Shown piece by piece: positions 34,118-43,484 of a stretch of 64,000 nucleotides of DNA. The translations under genes and the position numbers were made by a program. Source of the DNA: Pusillimonas sp044464525 (GTDB lineage Bacteria > Pseudomonadota > Gammaproteobacteria > Burkholderiales > Burkholderiaceae_B); the NCBI RefSeq assembly GCF_044464525.1, contig NZ_JBIQLE010000001.1:207169-271168 (forward strand). The letters are read 5' to 3'. The notes beneath the pieces were generated by a model. The model ran no database searches, had not been told where the DNA came from, and worked only from the letters and a program-made list of their open reading frames with translations. Each line of letters begins with the position of its first letter. Within the stretch, counting starts at the first letter, position 1.

Positions 34118-35307
34118 AGACTCAACGCCTTTGCATACTTGGGTCCACCGGTTCGATTGGCTGCAGCACGCTCGACGTCGTGTCGCGCCACGCCGATACC
34201 ATCCGGGTGCACGCGCTTAGCGCCCACACCCGCATGGAGCTTCTGGCCGAACAGGCTTTGGCGAGCGGCGCGCGTGTGGTGGCGGTGCCTGACGAAGCGG
34301 CGCGCCGGCGGTTTTTGCAAGCATGGCCCGCGGGGAGTTCCGTTCCCGAAATTCGCGTGGGCGCCGGTGCTTTGGAAGTGTGTGCAGCCGACCCCGAGGT
34401 AGATACCGTTATGGCGGCTATTGTCGGCGCGGCAGGCCTGCCTGCTGCTTTGGCTGCCGCCCGGGCGGGAAAGCGGGTGCTGCTGGCCAATAAAGAGGCG
34501 CTGGTGGCGGCCGGCAGCCTGTTCATGGCTGCGGTGCGCGATAACGGCGCCGAGCTTCTGCCTGTCGACAGCGAGCATAATGCCATCTTTCAATGCCTTC
34601 CCCACGCCGGTGCGCCCCTGGCGCCCTCGACGCCCGCCAGGGGTGTACGACGTTTGCTGCTTACCGCATCCGGCGGCCCGTTCCGGACCGCTGAGCTTGC
34701 CGGCCTGGACAGCGTCACGCCCGAGCAGGCTTGCGCTCATCCGAACTGGAGCATGGGCCGTAAGATTTCCGTCGACTCGGCAACCATGCTTAACAAGGGG
34801 CTGGAGGTAATTGAAGCCCATTGGCTGTTTGCCATGCCCGCAGAACGCATCCAGGTGGTCATTCACCCGCAAAGTATGATTCATTCCATGGTCGAGTATG
34901 AAGACGGTTCCATTCTTGCCCAGCTTGGCCAGCCGGACATGCGCACACCCATCGCATACGGCCTGGGTTTTCCCGACCGCATCGACAGTGGGGTAGGGCC
35001 GCTAGACCTGGCCATGATCGGCAGGCTCGATTTTGAGCCGCCCGACCTTCGACGCTTTCCTTGTTTAAAATTGTCGTTCGAGGCGCTTGAAGCAGGACAG
35101 GACGCATGCATTGTCCTTAATGCAGCCAACGAAGTCGCTGTCGATCAGTTCTTAGAACGTCGTATTCCCTTTACCGGCATCGCCCGAGTCATCGAGCAGT
35201 GTCTTGATGCCATGGCGGGTAAAACACGGCCGGCCATTGATTCGCTTGAGGCAGTGCTAGAGCTTGACGGCCAAGCACGGCGGCAAGCCCTGCAGTTCTG
35301 TCAATAA
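34114..35307 (+). CDS. dxr: 1-deoxy-D-xylulose 5-phosphate reductoisomerase
   Basis: 397 residues. The NADPH motif LGSTGSIGCSTLDV and the metal/substrate motif PVDSEHNAIFQ with ALLLTASGGPF-type stretch are present. Second step of the MEP isoprenoid pathway, feeding UppS. Translationally coupled to cdsA. Confidence 0.98.
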   Translation: MKTQRLCILGSTGSIGCSTLDVVSRHADTIRVHALSAHTRMELLAEQALASGARVVAVPDEAARRRFLQAWPAGSSVPEIRVGAGALEVCAADPEVDTVMAAIVGAAGLPAALAAARAGKRVLLANKEALVAAGSLFMAAVRDNGAELLPVDSEHNAIFQCLPHAGAPLAPSTPARGVRRLLLTASGGPFRTAELAGLDSVTPEQACAHPNWSMGRKISVDSATMLNKGLEVIEAHWLFAMPAERIQVVIHPQSMIHSMVEYEDGSILAQLGQPDMRTPIAYGLGFPDRIDSGVGPLDLAMIGRLDFEPPDLRRFPCLKLSFEALEAGQDACIVLNAANEVAVDQFLERRIPFTGIARVIEQCLDAMAGKTRPAIDSLEAVLELDGQARRQALQFCQ

Positions 35308-35329
35308 ATAGAGGCGCAAGAAAACCATC

Positions 35330-36661
35330 ATGCTTTTTACCTTGGCCGCCTTCATCATCGCCTTGGGGTTGCTCATCACCTTTCATGAGCTGGGCCACTA
35401 TTGGGTGGCGCGGCGCTGCGGGGTCAAGGTGTTGCGCTTTTCGGTCGGCTTTGGCAAAGTGCTGCTTCGCCGCACAGACCGCCATGGCACCGAATGGGCG
35501 CTGTCCGCCATACCGCTTGGCGGCTATGTGAAAATGCTTGACGAGCCTCAGCAGGCCGACGCAAGCGATGCGGGCCAGGCCTTCAACCAGCAGCCGGTGG
35601 GCAAGCGCTTTGCCATCGTGGCGGCGGGCCCCATGGCCAATCTTTTACTGGCCGCGGTGCTTTACGCTGCGCTTAACCTCATCGGCACGCAAGAGCCGGC
35701 CGCCCTCCTGGCGCCGCCGGCGGCGGGTACGCCTGCCGCCATGGCGGGCATTCAAGCGGGCGACCGCCTTGTGGGCATCAATGGCAAGCAGGTGCGTTCC
35801 TGGGGCGAAGCCCGTTGGGAGCTGCTTGACGCGCTCACTTCGGGGGGAACGGCGCTTTTGCAGGTCGAAAGCGAGGGCGGCGCAGAGCGCCGGCACGAGA
35901 TTGCGCTGGAAGCGGCTCAGATAGAACCTGATTCAGCCGATCTTATGAGTGAGGCGGGGCTTTCCCTGGCCACGCCGCGCCCCTTGGTGCGTGAAGTGGT
36001 GGCGGGCGGTTCGGGTGAGCAGGCCGGTCTGAAACCAGGCGATTTGATTGTGGCGGCAGGCCCCTTGAATGAGCCCTCGGGCTCTGAACTGGTCGAATAT
36101 ATCCAAGGCCAGGCGGGCCGGCCCATAAGCCTGGCCGTGCTGCGCGACGGCGTACCCCTGGCCATTGAACTTACACCTCAGGCCCACGAAGATGCTTCGG
36201 GCGAAAGGGTGGGGCGCATCGGCGTCATGTTGGGCGCCGACTTTCCCATGGTGATGGTGCGTTATGGTCCCATTGAAAGCGTCTCGCGCGGTGTGGCGCG
36301 TACCTTCGATACCGTGTGGTTCTCGTTGAAGATGATGGGGCGCATGGTGACCGGAGACGTCTCGGTGCGCAATATCAGCGGGCCGGTCACCATCGCCGAT
36401 TACGCGGGGCAGACGGCTCGCATTGGATTGGCGGCGTATATCGGGTTTTTGGCGCTGATCAGTGTTAGTATCGGCGTGTTAAATCTGCTTCCCATTCCCA
36501 TGCTGGACGGCGGCCACCTTATGTACTATGTCATCGAGATGCTGCGCGGCAAGCCTTTGCCCGACGCATGGCTCGAAACAGGGCAACGAGTGGGGCTGGG
36601 CCTGCTTGCCGCGCTAATGGGATTAGCGTTCTTTAATGATTTCACCCGGCTTTTCAGCTAG
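35330..36661 (+). CDS. rseP: Site-2 metalloprotease RseP
   Basis: 443 residues. The zinc motif HELGH is in the first membrane segment and the third ligand in NLLPIPMLDGGH near the C-terminus; two PDZ domains lie between. It cleaves anti-sigma-E within the membrane after the first periplasmic cut. Conserved position before bamA. Confidence 0.97.
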   Translation: MLFTLAAFIIALGLLITFHELGHYWVARRCGVKVLRFSVGFGKVLLRRTDRHGTEWALSAIPLGGYVKMLDEPQQADASDAGQAFNQQPVGKRFAIVAAGPMANLLLAAVLYAALNLIGTQEPAALLAPPAAGTPAAMAGIQAGDRLVGINGKQVRSWGEARWELLDALTSGGTALLQVESEGGAERRHEIALEAAQIEPDSADLMSEAGLSLATPRPLVREVVAGGSGEQAGLKPGDLIVAAGPLNEPSGSELVEYIQGQAGRPISLAVLRDGVPLAIELTPQAHEDASGERVGRIGVMLGADFPMVMVRYGPIESVSRGVARTFDTVWFSLKMMGRMVTGDVSVRNISGPVTIADYAGQTARIGLAAYIGFLALISVSIGVLNLLPIPMLDGGHLMYYVIEMLRGKPLPDAWLETGQRVGLGLLAALMGLAFFNDFTRLFS

Positions 36662-36681
36662 TGTGCTGTTCAAACAGCACA
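36662..36681 (+). terminator. Perfect hairpin between rseP and bamA
   Basis: TGTGCTGTT and AACAGCACA pair fully around a two-base CA loop, starting right after the rseP stop. No T-run. It may attenuate or set differential mRNA decay between rseP and the more highly expressed bamA. Confidence 0.55.
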
Positions 36682-36739
36682 TCGGGCGGGTTCTGCCTTA
36701 CAATCTTTCCCCAATTTGATCTACTAAGGATCCACCAGG

Positions 36740-39085
36740 ATGTCGTTTCGTCGGAAAACCAAATTTAGCCGCCGTGTCTTGCCCCTGATCCTGGCGGCCT
36801 GCCTGGCCCCCGGCCTGGCCGGCGCCTTCACGCCCTTCGTCGTACAAGATATCCGTGTAAATGGCATACAGCGCGTCGACGCCGGTGCGGTCTTCAGTTA
36901 TTTACCCGTGAAGGTGGGCGAGCAATTCACCGAAGAGCAGGCCAGCGAAGCCATTCAAAGGCTTTACGCCACTGGTTTCTTCAGCGACGTCAGCATCGAC
37001 ACCGAGAACAACGTGCTGGTGGTCAACGTCAAAGAGCGCCCCACGATAGCCTCCGTGACATTCAACGGCATGCGCGAGTTTGACGCAGAAGCCTTGAACA
37101 AGTCGCTTTCCGGCGTCGGCTTCGGGCCTGGCCGGGTATTCGACCAAGCCATGCTCGAGCGTGCCGAGTTCGAGCTCAAGCAACAGTATCTTGCCAAGGG
37201 CAAGTACGGCGTCGAGATCAGCCCCATCATCACGCCGCTTCCGCGCAACCGCGTGGGTGTCAGTTTCGACATTTTCGAAGGCGACCTGGCCAAGATCAGC
37301 GAGATCAACTTTGTGGGCAACGAAGATTTCTCGGCTGGACGCCTGCGCGACGAGCTTGAGCTGACCACCTCCGGCTTCATGACCTGGTACACGGGCACAG
37401 ATAAGTACTCGCGCGAAAAGCTCGAGGGCGATATTGAGCGCATCCGTTCTTTTTACCTGGATCGCGGCTATCTTGAGTTCTCGTCCGAGGCGCCGCAAGT
37501 TTCGATTTCCCCCGACCGCGAAAGCATCTTCATCACCTTCACGGTGCACGAAGGCGAACCCTATACGGTGCGCAGCGTCAAGCTGGCGGGCGAGCTGCTT
37601 GGCCTGGATGAAGAGATTGCCGAGATGATCAAGGTCAAGGAAGGCTCGACCTTCTCGGCCGCCACCACCAACGAAACGGCCAAGGCCATCACTGATTACC
37701 TGGGCACCCTGGGCTACGCCTTTGCCAACGTCAATCCCAACCCGGAGCTGGATCGCGAGGCGCACGAGGCCGACCTTACCTTTTATGTTGATCCGGGCCG
37801 CCGCGTGTACGTGCGACGTATTCAAATCGGCGGCAACACCCGCACACGAGACGAAGTCGTCCGGCGCGAGATGCGCCAGATGGAAGCTTCGTGGTACGAC
37901 GCGAACGACATCAAGATGTCTCGCGACCGTATCGACCGCTTGGGTTACTTCAACGATGTCAATGTTCAAACCGAGCCCGTGCCCGGCTCTCCGGATCAGG
38001 TCGACATCAACGTCGACGTCAAAGAAAAGCCCACGGGCATGATCAACCTGGGCGTGGGCTATGGTTCCACCGACAAGGTTATTTTGTCGGCCGGCATCAG
38101 CCAGGACAACATCTTCGGCAGCGGCAACAGCCTGTCGTTGCAGGTGAATACCAGCAAGACCAACCGCTCGGCCGTCATTGCGCATACCGATCCCTATTGG
38201 ACCAACGACGGCATCAGCAAGACCACGTCGGTTTATTACCGTCGTACAACGCCGTACGAGATACGCTCGTCCAGCGAGTTTGGCGAAGGTGATTATCGCG
38301 TAACGGCCTTGGGCGGCGGCTTGAACTTCGGCGTGCCCATTTCCGAGTACGACCGCATTTTCACCGGCGTGAGCTTCGAGCGCAATCAGCTTGATCTCTA
38401 TAACCCGCCCGACGCCTACCAACAGTACGTCGACGAGTACGGCCGCACCACCAACTCCGTCATCTTCAACGTAGGCTGGGCCAAAGATACCCGTGACAGC
38501 GCCATCGCGCCCAACAAGGGCAGCTACAGCCGCCTGGCCGCCGACGTCTCCACGATGGATCTTCGCTACTACATGCTGCACGCCCAGCATCAGCATTACA
38601 TTCCGCTGGGCCGCAGCTTCACGCTGGCCTTCAACGGACAGGTCGACTGGGGCAGAACCTATGGCGGCAAGGCCTTCCCCGTCATCAAAAACGTATATGC
38701 CGGCGGCATCGGTTCGGTGCGCGGCTACGAGGGAGCCTCGTTGGGGCCGCGCGATACCCGCACCGGCGACTACCTGGGCGGTTCACGGCGTATCGTGGGC
38801 AACGTGCAGCTTTATCTGCCTTTCCCCGGCGCCACGCGCGACCGCACTTTGCGTTGGTTCCTGTTTACCGATGCCGGACAGGTGTCGGCAGGCAGCGGCA
38901 TGACCTGCATGGACGGCTACCAGCATCAGGTGCAAGACCCCTGCGGGTGGCGCTATTCGGCAGGCGTCGGCTTGTCGTGGCAGTCGCCCATGGGGCCGCT
39001 CGAGCTTTCGTTCGGCCGTGCGCTCAACGCCAAAGACGGCGACGACAAACAGGCCTTCCAATTCCAGATCGGAACTGGTTTCTAA
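36740..39085 (+). CDS. bamA: Outer membrane protein assembly factor BamA
   Basis: 781 residues. A signal peptide (cleavage near LAGA-F) is followed by five POTRA domains (about 30-430) and a 16-strand beta-barrel with the GSVRGYEGASLGPRD (VRGY/F) motif and a terminal aromatic residue (QIGTGF). Core of the BAM complex that inserts beta-barrel proteins. Confidence 0.98.
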   Translation: MSFRRKTKFSRRVLPLILAACLAPGLAGAFTPFVVQDIRVNGIQRVDAGAVFSYLPVKVGEQFTEEQASEAIQRLYATGFFSDVSIDTENNVLVVNVKERPTIASVTFNGMREFDAEALNKSLSGVGFGPGRVFDQAMLERAEFELKQQYLAKGKYGVEISPIITPLPRNRVGVSFDIFEGDLAKISEINFVGNEDFSAGRLRDELELTTSGFMTWYTGTDKYSREKLEGDIERIRSFYLDRGYLEFSSEAPQVSISPDRESIFITFTVHEGEPYTVRSVKLAGELLGLDEEIAEMIKVKEGSTFSAATTNETAKAITDYLGTLGYAFANVNPNPELDREAHEADLTFYVDPGRRVYVRRIQIGGNTRTRDEVVRREMRQMEASWYDANDIKMSRDRIDRLGYFNDVNVQTEPVPGSPDQVDINVDVKEKPTGMINLGVGYGSTDKVILSAGISQDNIFGSGNSLSLQVNTSKTNRSAVIAHTDPYWTNDGISKTTSVYYRRTTPYEIRSSSEFGEGDYRVTALGGGLNFGVPISEYDRIFTGVSFERNQLDLYNPPDAYQQYVDEYGRTTNSVIFNVGWAKDTRDSAIAPNKGSYSRLAADVSTMDLRYYMLHAQHQHYIPLGRSFTLAFNGQVDWGRTYGGKAFPVIKNVYAGGIGSVRGYEGASLGPRDTRTGDYLGGSRRIVGNVQLYLPFPGATRDRTLRWFLFTDAGQVSAGSGMTCMDGYQHQVQDPCGWRYSAGVGLSWQSPMGPLELSFGRALNAKDGDDKQAFQFQIGTGF

Positions 39086-39150
39086 TGTCGCGTATTTAAT
39101 GGCACAATAAGTCTTTTACTCTTACTGCTCCTTCGCAAGGTAGATTTTTC

Positions 39151-39726
39151 ATGAAGTCTGAATTCACATTGAAGCTTTCCGCTGTGACCGGCCGCCTCTG
39201 CAGCCGTATCGCAGCAGGCAACCGCGCCTTGGTGCTTGCGGCTGCGTTAGGTGCAGTTTCGTTGGTGGGCGCGCCGACCGTACAGGCTCAGGCCCAACCC
39301 ACAAAAATAGGTTTCGTCAGTACCGAGCGCATCCTGCGCGATTCCAAGCCCGCCAAGGCGGCTCAGGCCAAGATTGAATCCGAGTTCAAGCGTCGCGACG
39401 ACGAATTGCAAAGCCTGGCCAACAACCTGCGTAATCAGGCTCAACAATTCGACAAAGACGCACCCGTCTTGTCCGAGTCCGAGCGAATCAAGCGCCAGCG
39501 CCAGTTGGCCGACCTCGATTCCGACCTGCAACGCAAGCGCCGCGAGTTCCAGGAAGACTTCAACCGCCGCCGCAACGAAGAATTCTCCGCCATCGTCGAA
39601 AAAGCCGACGCCGCCATCAAGCAGATCGCCGAACAGCAGGGCTACGACCTCATCATCCAAGACGCCGTTACCGTTAGCCCGCGCGTAGACATCACCGATC
39701 AGGTCATGCAGGCTTTGGGCGGCTAA
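39151..39726 (+). CDS. skp: OmpH/Skp periplasmic chaperone
   Basis: 191 residues, somewhat longer than the usual 160. A 28-residue polar N-terminal extension precedes the hydrophobic core of a signal sequence (cleavage near VQAQA), then KIGFVSTERILRDS and a long coiled-coil tentacle region rich in K/R/E/Q. It holds unfolded outer-membrane proteins for BamA. The extension may mean a long signal region or an upstream start miscall, but no later Met is in place. Confidence 0.92.
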   Translation: MKSEFTLKLSAVTGRLCSRIAAGNRALVLAAALGAVSLVGAPTVQAQAQPTKIGFVSTERILRDSKPAKAAQAKIESEFKRRDDELQSLANNLRNQAQQFDKDAPVLSESERIKRQRQLADLDSDLQRKRREFQEDFNRRRNEEFSAIVEKADAAIKQIAEQQGYDLIIQDAVTVSPRVDITDQVMQALGG

Positions 39727-39732
39727 ACGAAT

Positions 39733-40827
39733 ATGCCGGTATTGTTAGCGCCCGAAAAGGCGCCTACGTTGCCCGGGTTATTGCAAGAAGCCAACCTTAC
39801 CGGCCTGGACACACGCATCGTTGAATCCGACCAGCCCATGCCCCGCATTCAGGGCTTGGGCTCTTTACTTGGGGCCGGTCCCACCGAGATCAGTTTCCTT
39901 GCAAATCCGCGTCTTCAGGGTCAACTTGCCCAGTGCCGGGCCGCTGCCGTCATCCTCACGCCAGAGGCCTGGCAGTCGCTGCAAGACGAACCCTTGTCGT
40001 TCAGGGTGGTGCTGTGCAGCCAGCCTTATCTCATGTATGCGCTGCTGGCCCAGTGGTTTGACCAGCACCGCATCCAGAGCCTGGCCAAGGGTATCCATCC
40101 AAACGCTGTAATCGCTCCGTCGGCCCAAATCGCCGACGGCGTCAGCATTGGGCCGCACTGCATCATTGAAGATGACGCAAGTATCGGCAAAGGCACCCGC
40201 CTGGGGCCTGGATGCGTCATTGGCGCAGGCAGCTCTATAGGAACCGACGGCTTGCTGCACGCGCGGGTCACCCTCTATCACGGAGTGCGGGTGGGTGATC
40301 GGGCAATCGTGCACAGCGGGGCGGTGCTCGGAGCCGACGGCTTTGGTTTTGCGCCCTATCCTGGCAGCGAAAAAGGGGCGTGGGCTAAAATTGCTCAGTT
40401 GGGCGGCGTAAGAATCGGCCATGACGTTGAAATCGGCGCCAACACCACGATAGACCGGGGCGCGCTCGAAGACACGGCAATCGGCGATGGCGTCAAGCTC
40501 GATAACCAGATCATGGTGGCGCACAACGTGCACATCGGCGATCACACGGCAATAGCGGCTTGTGTGGGCATCGCGGGCTCCACCACCATCGGCGCGCGCT
40601 GCACCATAGGCGGCGCATCAATGATCTCCGGCCATCTGGTGCTGGGCGACGACGTTCACGTTTCGGGCGGCACGGCCATTACGTCCAACGTCGACAAGCC
40701 AGGGCGCTATACGGGTGTCTACCCCTTCGATGAGCATGCCGGCTGGCAACGCAACGCGGCAACCCTCGGGCAGCTCTCGCAATTGCGGCGGCGCCTGAAG
40801 GCTCTCGAAAAACAAGGCAATAATTGA
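39733..40827 (+). CDS. lpxD: UDP-3-O-(3-hydroxyacyl)glucosamine N-acyltransferase
   Basis: 364 residues: an N-terminal uridine-binding domain, a left-handed beta helix of hexapeptide repeats (about 115-320) with the catalytic His in MVAHNVHIGDH, and a C-terminal helix. Third step of lipid A synthesis. Confidence 0.98.
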   Translation: MPVLLAPEKAPTLPGLLQEANLTGLDTRIVESDQPMPRIQGLGSLLGAGPTEISFLANPRLQGQLAQCRAAAVILTPEAWQSLQDEPLSFRVVLCSQPYLMYALLAQWFDQHRIQSLAKGIHPNAVIAPSAQIADGVSIGPHCIIEDDASIGKGTRLGPGCVIGAGSSIGTDGLLHARVTLYHGVRVGDRAIVHSGAVLGADGFGFAPYPGSEKGAWAKIAQLGGVRIGHDVEIGANTTIDRGALEDTAIGDGVKLDNQIMVAHNVHIGDHTAIAACVGIAGSTTIGARCTIGGASMISGHLVLGDDVHVSGGTAITSNVDKPGRYTGVYPFDEHAGWQRNAATLGQLSQLRRRLKALEKQGNN

Positions 40828-40869
40828 CAAAAGGCGCATGTCTGAATGACGCCGGTAGGATAGAAACGA

Positions 40870-41322
40870 ATGAAACTCGATATTACGGAAATCATGACCC
40901 GCTTGCCGCATCGATACCCGATGCTGCTCATTGACCGGGTCATCGAAATGGAACCCGGCAAAAGCATCGTGGCCATCAAGAACGTCTCGATGAACGAGCC
41001 GTTTTTCGAGGGCCATTTCCCGCATCATCCGGTGATGCCCGGCGTACTCATCATCGAGGCCATGGCGCAGGCGGCCGCGCTGTTTTCATTCGAGGGCGAT
41101 GCCACGGTTAATCCTGCCGACCGCAAAATTGCGTACTACCTGGTGGGTGTCGACGGGGCAAGGTTTCGCAGGCCGGTCGTGCCCGGCGACCAGCTTCGGC
41201 TAGAGGTTTCCGCCGATCGGCTTAGCCGCACCATGTGCAAGTACAGCGCGCGCGCGACGGTCGACGGACAAGAGGTTGCGGCAGCCAAGCTCATGTGCGC
41301 CATACGGGCGCTGGAAGACTGA
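40870..41322 (+). CDS. fabZ: 3-hydroxyacyl-ACP dehydratase FabZ
   Basis: 150 residues, hot-dog fold. The catalytic His is in LPHRYPMLLID and the Glu in GHFPHHPVMPGVLIIEAMAQ. Dehydrates 3-hydroxyacyl-ACP in fatty acid synthesis and sets the balance with lipid A. Its stop overlaps the lpxA start by one base. Confidence 0.98.
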   Translation: MKLDITEIMTRLPHRYPMLLIDRVIEMEPGKSIVAIKNVSMNEPFFEGHFPHHPVMPGVLIIEAMAQAAALFSFEGDATVNPADRKIAYYLVGVDGARFRRPVVPGDQLRLEVSADRLSRTMCKYSARATVDGQEVAAAKLMCAIRALED

Positions 41323-42116
41323 TGGCAGAGCGCATCCATCCCACCGCCATTGTGGCGCCGGAGGCCGAACTGGCTAACGACGTTACAGTAGGCGCGTACA
41401 GTATCGTGGGGCCTGGCGTGCGCATCGGGGCAGGTACCCAGGTGGGGCCGCATTGCATCCTTGATGGGCACACCACCATAGGTAAAGACAACGTCTTCTA
41501 CCGGTTCTGCTCCATCGGCGGCATGCCGCAAGATAAAAAATACAAAGGCGAGCCCACCCGGCTCGAAATTGGCGACGGCAATATGGTGCGTGAATACGTC
41601 ACCATCAATACCGGCACGGCGCAAGATGTCGGCGTTACCCGTGTGGGCGACGACAACTGGATCATGGCCTACGTACACATTGCGCACGACTGCCAGGTGG
41701 CCGACCACACCGTCATTGCCAACAACGTGCAGCTTGCCGGCCACATCCATATCGGCGATTGGGCCATATTGGGCGGCTCCACGGCCGTGCATCAGTATGT
41801 CCGAATTGGCGCCCATTGCATGATAGGCGGCACCAGTTCCATTCGGCAGGACATCCCCCCATACGTCATCGGCGCCGGAGATCCCTTCCGGCCTGTGGGC
41901 GTCAATAGCGAAGGCCTCAACCGCCGTGGCTACACACCCGAATCCGTGTCTGCGCTCAAGGAGGCTTACAAAATCCTCTATCGCCGCAATCTCAAGATCG
42001 AAGAGGCGATCCGGCAGATCGCCGCGCTGCAAACACAGCGCCCCGAGTCGCACGAAGCCCTGCAGGTGCTGGTCGATTTTCTTGCCGCCTCTACACGAGG
42101 CATCGCCAGGGCATGA
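41322..42116 (+). CDS. lpxA: UDP-N-acetylglucosamine acyltransferase
   Basis: 264 residues, hexapeptide-repeat beta helix with catalytic His in YVHIAHDCQVADH. First step of lipid A synthesis. ATG 41322 gives the standard MAERIHPTAIVAPEA start; an in-frame start at 41235 is inside fabZ. Overlaps lpxB by ATGA. Confidence 0.98.
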   Translation: MAERIHPTAIVAPEAELANDVTVGAYSIVGPGVRIGAGTQVGPHCILDGHTTIGKDNVFYRFCSIGGMPQDKKYKGEPTRLEIGDGNMVREYVTINTGTAQDVGVTRVGDDNWIMAYVHIAHDCQVADHTVIANNVQLAGHIHIGDWAILGGSTAVHQYVRIGAHCMIGGTSSIRQDIPPYVIGAGDPFRPVGVNSEGLNRRGYTPESVSALKEAYKILYRRNLKIEEAIRQIAALQTQRPESHEALQVLVDFLAASTRGIARA

Positions 42117-43291
42117 AGCCGCGCATCGCCATGGTGGCCGGCGAGCCCTCAGGCGACTTGCTGGCCGCAAGAGTCATGCGAGGCATCGCCGAACTGGCCC
42201 CGGGCAGCCAGTGTGAAGGCATAGGCGGGCCGGCCATGTCCGAGCAGGGCCTTGATGTCCGGCACTCGATGGATGCGCTTACGGTATTTGGTTATGTCGA
42301 TGCGCTCAAGCGGCTGCCCGGTCTGCTGCGCACCTATGGCGACGTAAAGCGGCGCTGGCTGCGCGACAGGCCCGACGTCTTCGTGGGCATTGATGCGCCT
42401 GACTTCAATCTAAGGCTCGAGCATCAATTACGGCAGGCCGGCATACCCACTGTGCACTTCGTCGGTCCATCCATCTGGGCCTGGCGTTACGAGCGCATTC
42501 ACAAGATACGCGCGGCGGTTTCGCACATGCTGGTGCTGTTTCCTTTTGAAGAGGCCTTGTACCAGAAAGAGGGTGTGCCGGTCACCTACGTCGGCCATCC
42601 CTTGGCGCAAGTGATACCCATGACGCCGGACCGCGATGGGGTTCGGGCCAAGCTGGGCCTGGGGTCCGGCGAGCGCGTGCTGGCCCTGATGCCCGGCAGC
42701 CGGGCATCTGAAATCAAGCTGCTTGCGCCGCGATTTTTGCAAGCGTCGCAACTGCTTCTGGCTCAAGATCCTAATTTGCGCATTGTTGTGCCCATGGTCA
42801 ACGCCCAGCGGCGCGCCGAGTTCGAGACTTGGCTAAGGCAGTATCCGGTGCCCAATATGCTTCTGCTCGATCAGGCCGTTTCCGCTTCCAGGCCGGCGGC
42901 CTGGGACGCGCTTGAAGCGGCCGATGCCGTGCTGGTTGCCAGCGGCACGGCCACGCTCGAAGCGGCCCTGTTCAAGAAGCCCATGGTCATTTCCTATGTG
43001 CTGTCGCCCGCGATGCGGCGCATCATGGCCTGGAAATCCGGTCAGTCGCGGCCCCTGGTACCCTGGGTGGGGCTGCCCAACGTGCTGCTGAACGATTTCG
43101 CGGTTCCCGAACTGCTGCAGGAAGACGCCACTCCCGAGAAACTGGCCGCCGCCACTTGGACGGCCTTGACCGATGCCGATTACGGCCGGCGCACGGCGCA
43201 GCGGTTCGCGCACATGCATGAGACCTTGCTTAGGGACACGCCCGGCCTGGCGGCGCGGGCGATACTGAAAGAGGCACGGCATGATTTCTGA
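42113..43291 (+). CDS. lpxB: Lipid-A-disaccharide synthase
   Basis: 392 residues of the GT19 family: VAGEPSGDLLAARVM at the start, GIGGPAMSEQGL, and LMPGSRASEIKLLAPRFL in the UDP-binding half. Joins two acylated glucosamines. Starts by ATGA overlap with lpxA. Confidence 0.98.
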   Translation: MKPRIAMVAGEPSGDLLAARVMRGIAELAPGSQCEGIGGPAMSEQGLDVRHSMDALTVFGYVDALKRLPGLLRTYGDVKRRWLRDRPDVFVGIDAPDFNLRLEHQLRQAGIPTVHFVGPSIWAWRYERIHKIRAAVSHMLVLFPFEEALYQKEGVPVTYVGHPLAQVIPMTPDRDGVRAKLGLGSGERVLALMPGSRASEIKLLAPRFLQASQLLLAQDPNLRIVVPMVNAQRRAEFETWLRQYPVPNMLLLDQAVSASRPAAWDALEAADAVLVASGTATLEAALFKKPMVISYVLSPAMRRIMAWKSGQSRPLVPWVGLPNVLLNDFAVPELLQEDATPEKLAAATWTALTDADYGRRTAQRFAHMHETLLRDTPGLAARAILKEARHDF

Positions 43292-43484
43292 TGCTTATGC
43301 AGCCCTGCGTTATGCGGCGCCGCGCTATACAGCCCAGTGCTCCGCGGACCTGTACTATGCGGCCAGGAATTGTTCGGCCCGGAACTATGCGGACCAGCGC
43401 CCTGTGGGCTTCAATTTACCGAGATGGAACGAGGTTCCATGCTCTGGAAAGTGGCTGTCGCGTCGGGGGGAGGGGAGAGCATGA
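43281..43484 (+). CDS. Candidate small ORF with pentapeptide-like repeats
   Basis: 67 codons that overlap the lpxB end by 11 bases and the rnhB start by ATGA, giving continuous coupling through the gap. Seven tandem 15-base units (43293-43397) translate to five-residue repeats: AYAAL, RYAAP, RYTAQ, CSADL, YYAAR, NCSAR, NYADQ. In another register these look like degenerate A(D/N)Lxx pentapeptide repeats. No ribosome site is seen and third-position GC is lower than in neighbours. It may be a short leader that carries ribosomes to rnhB, or chance. Confidence 0.3.
   Translation: MISDAYAALRYAAPRYTAQCSADLYYAARNCSARNYADQRPVGFNLPRWNEVPCSGKWLSRRGEGRA

Noticed and set aside
36902..38596. 564-codon frame on the minus strand opposite bamA
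   Set aside because: Long antisense frame caused by high GC; composition is unlike a protein, and bamA is certain.
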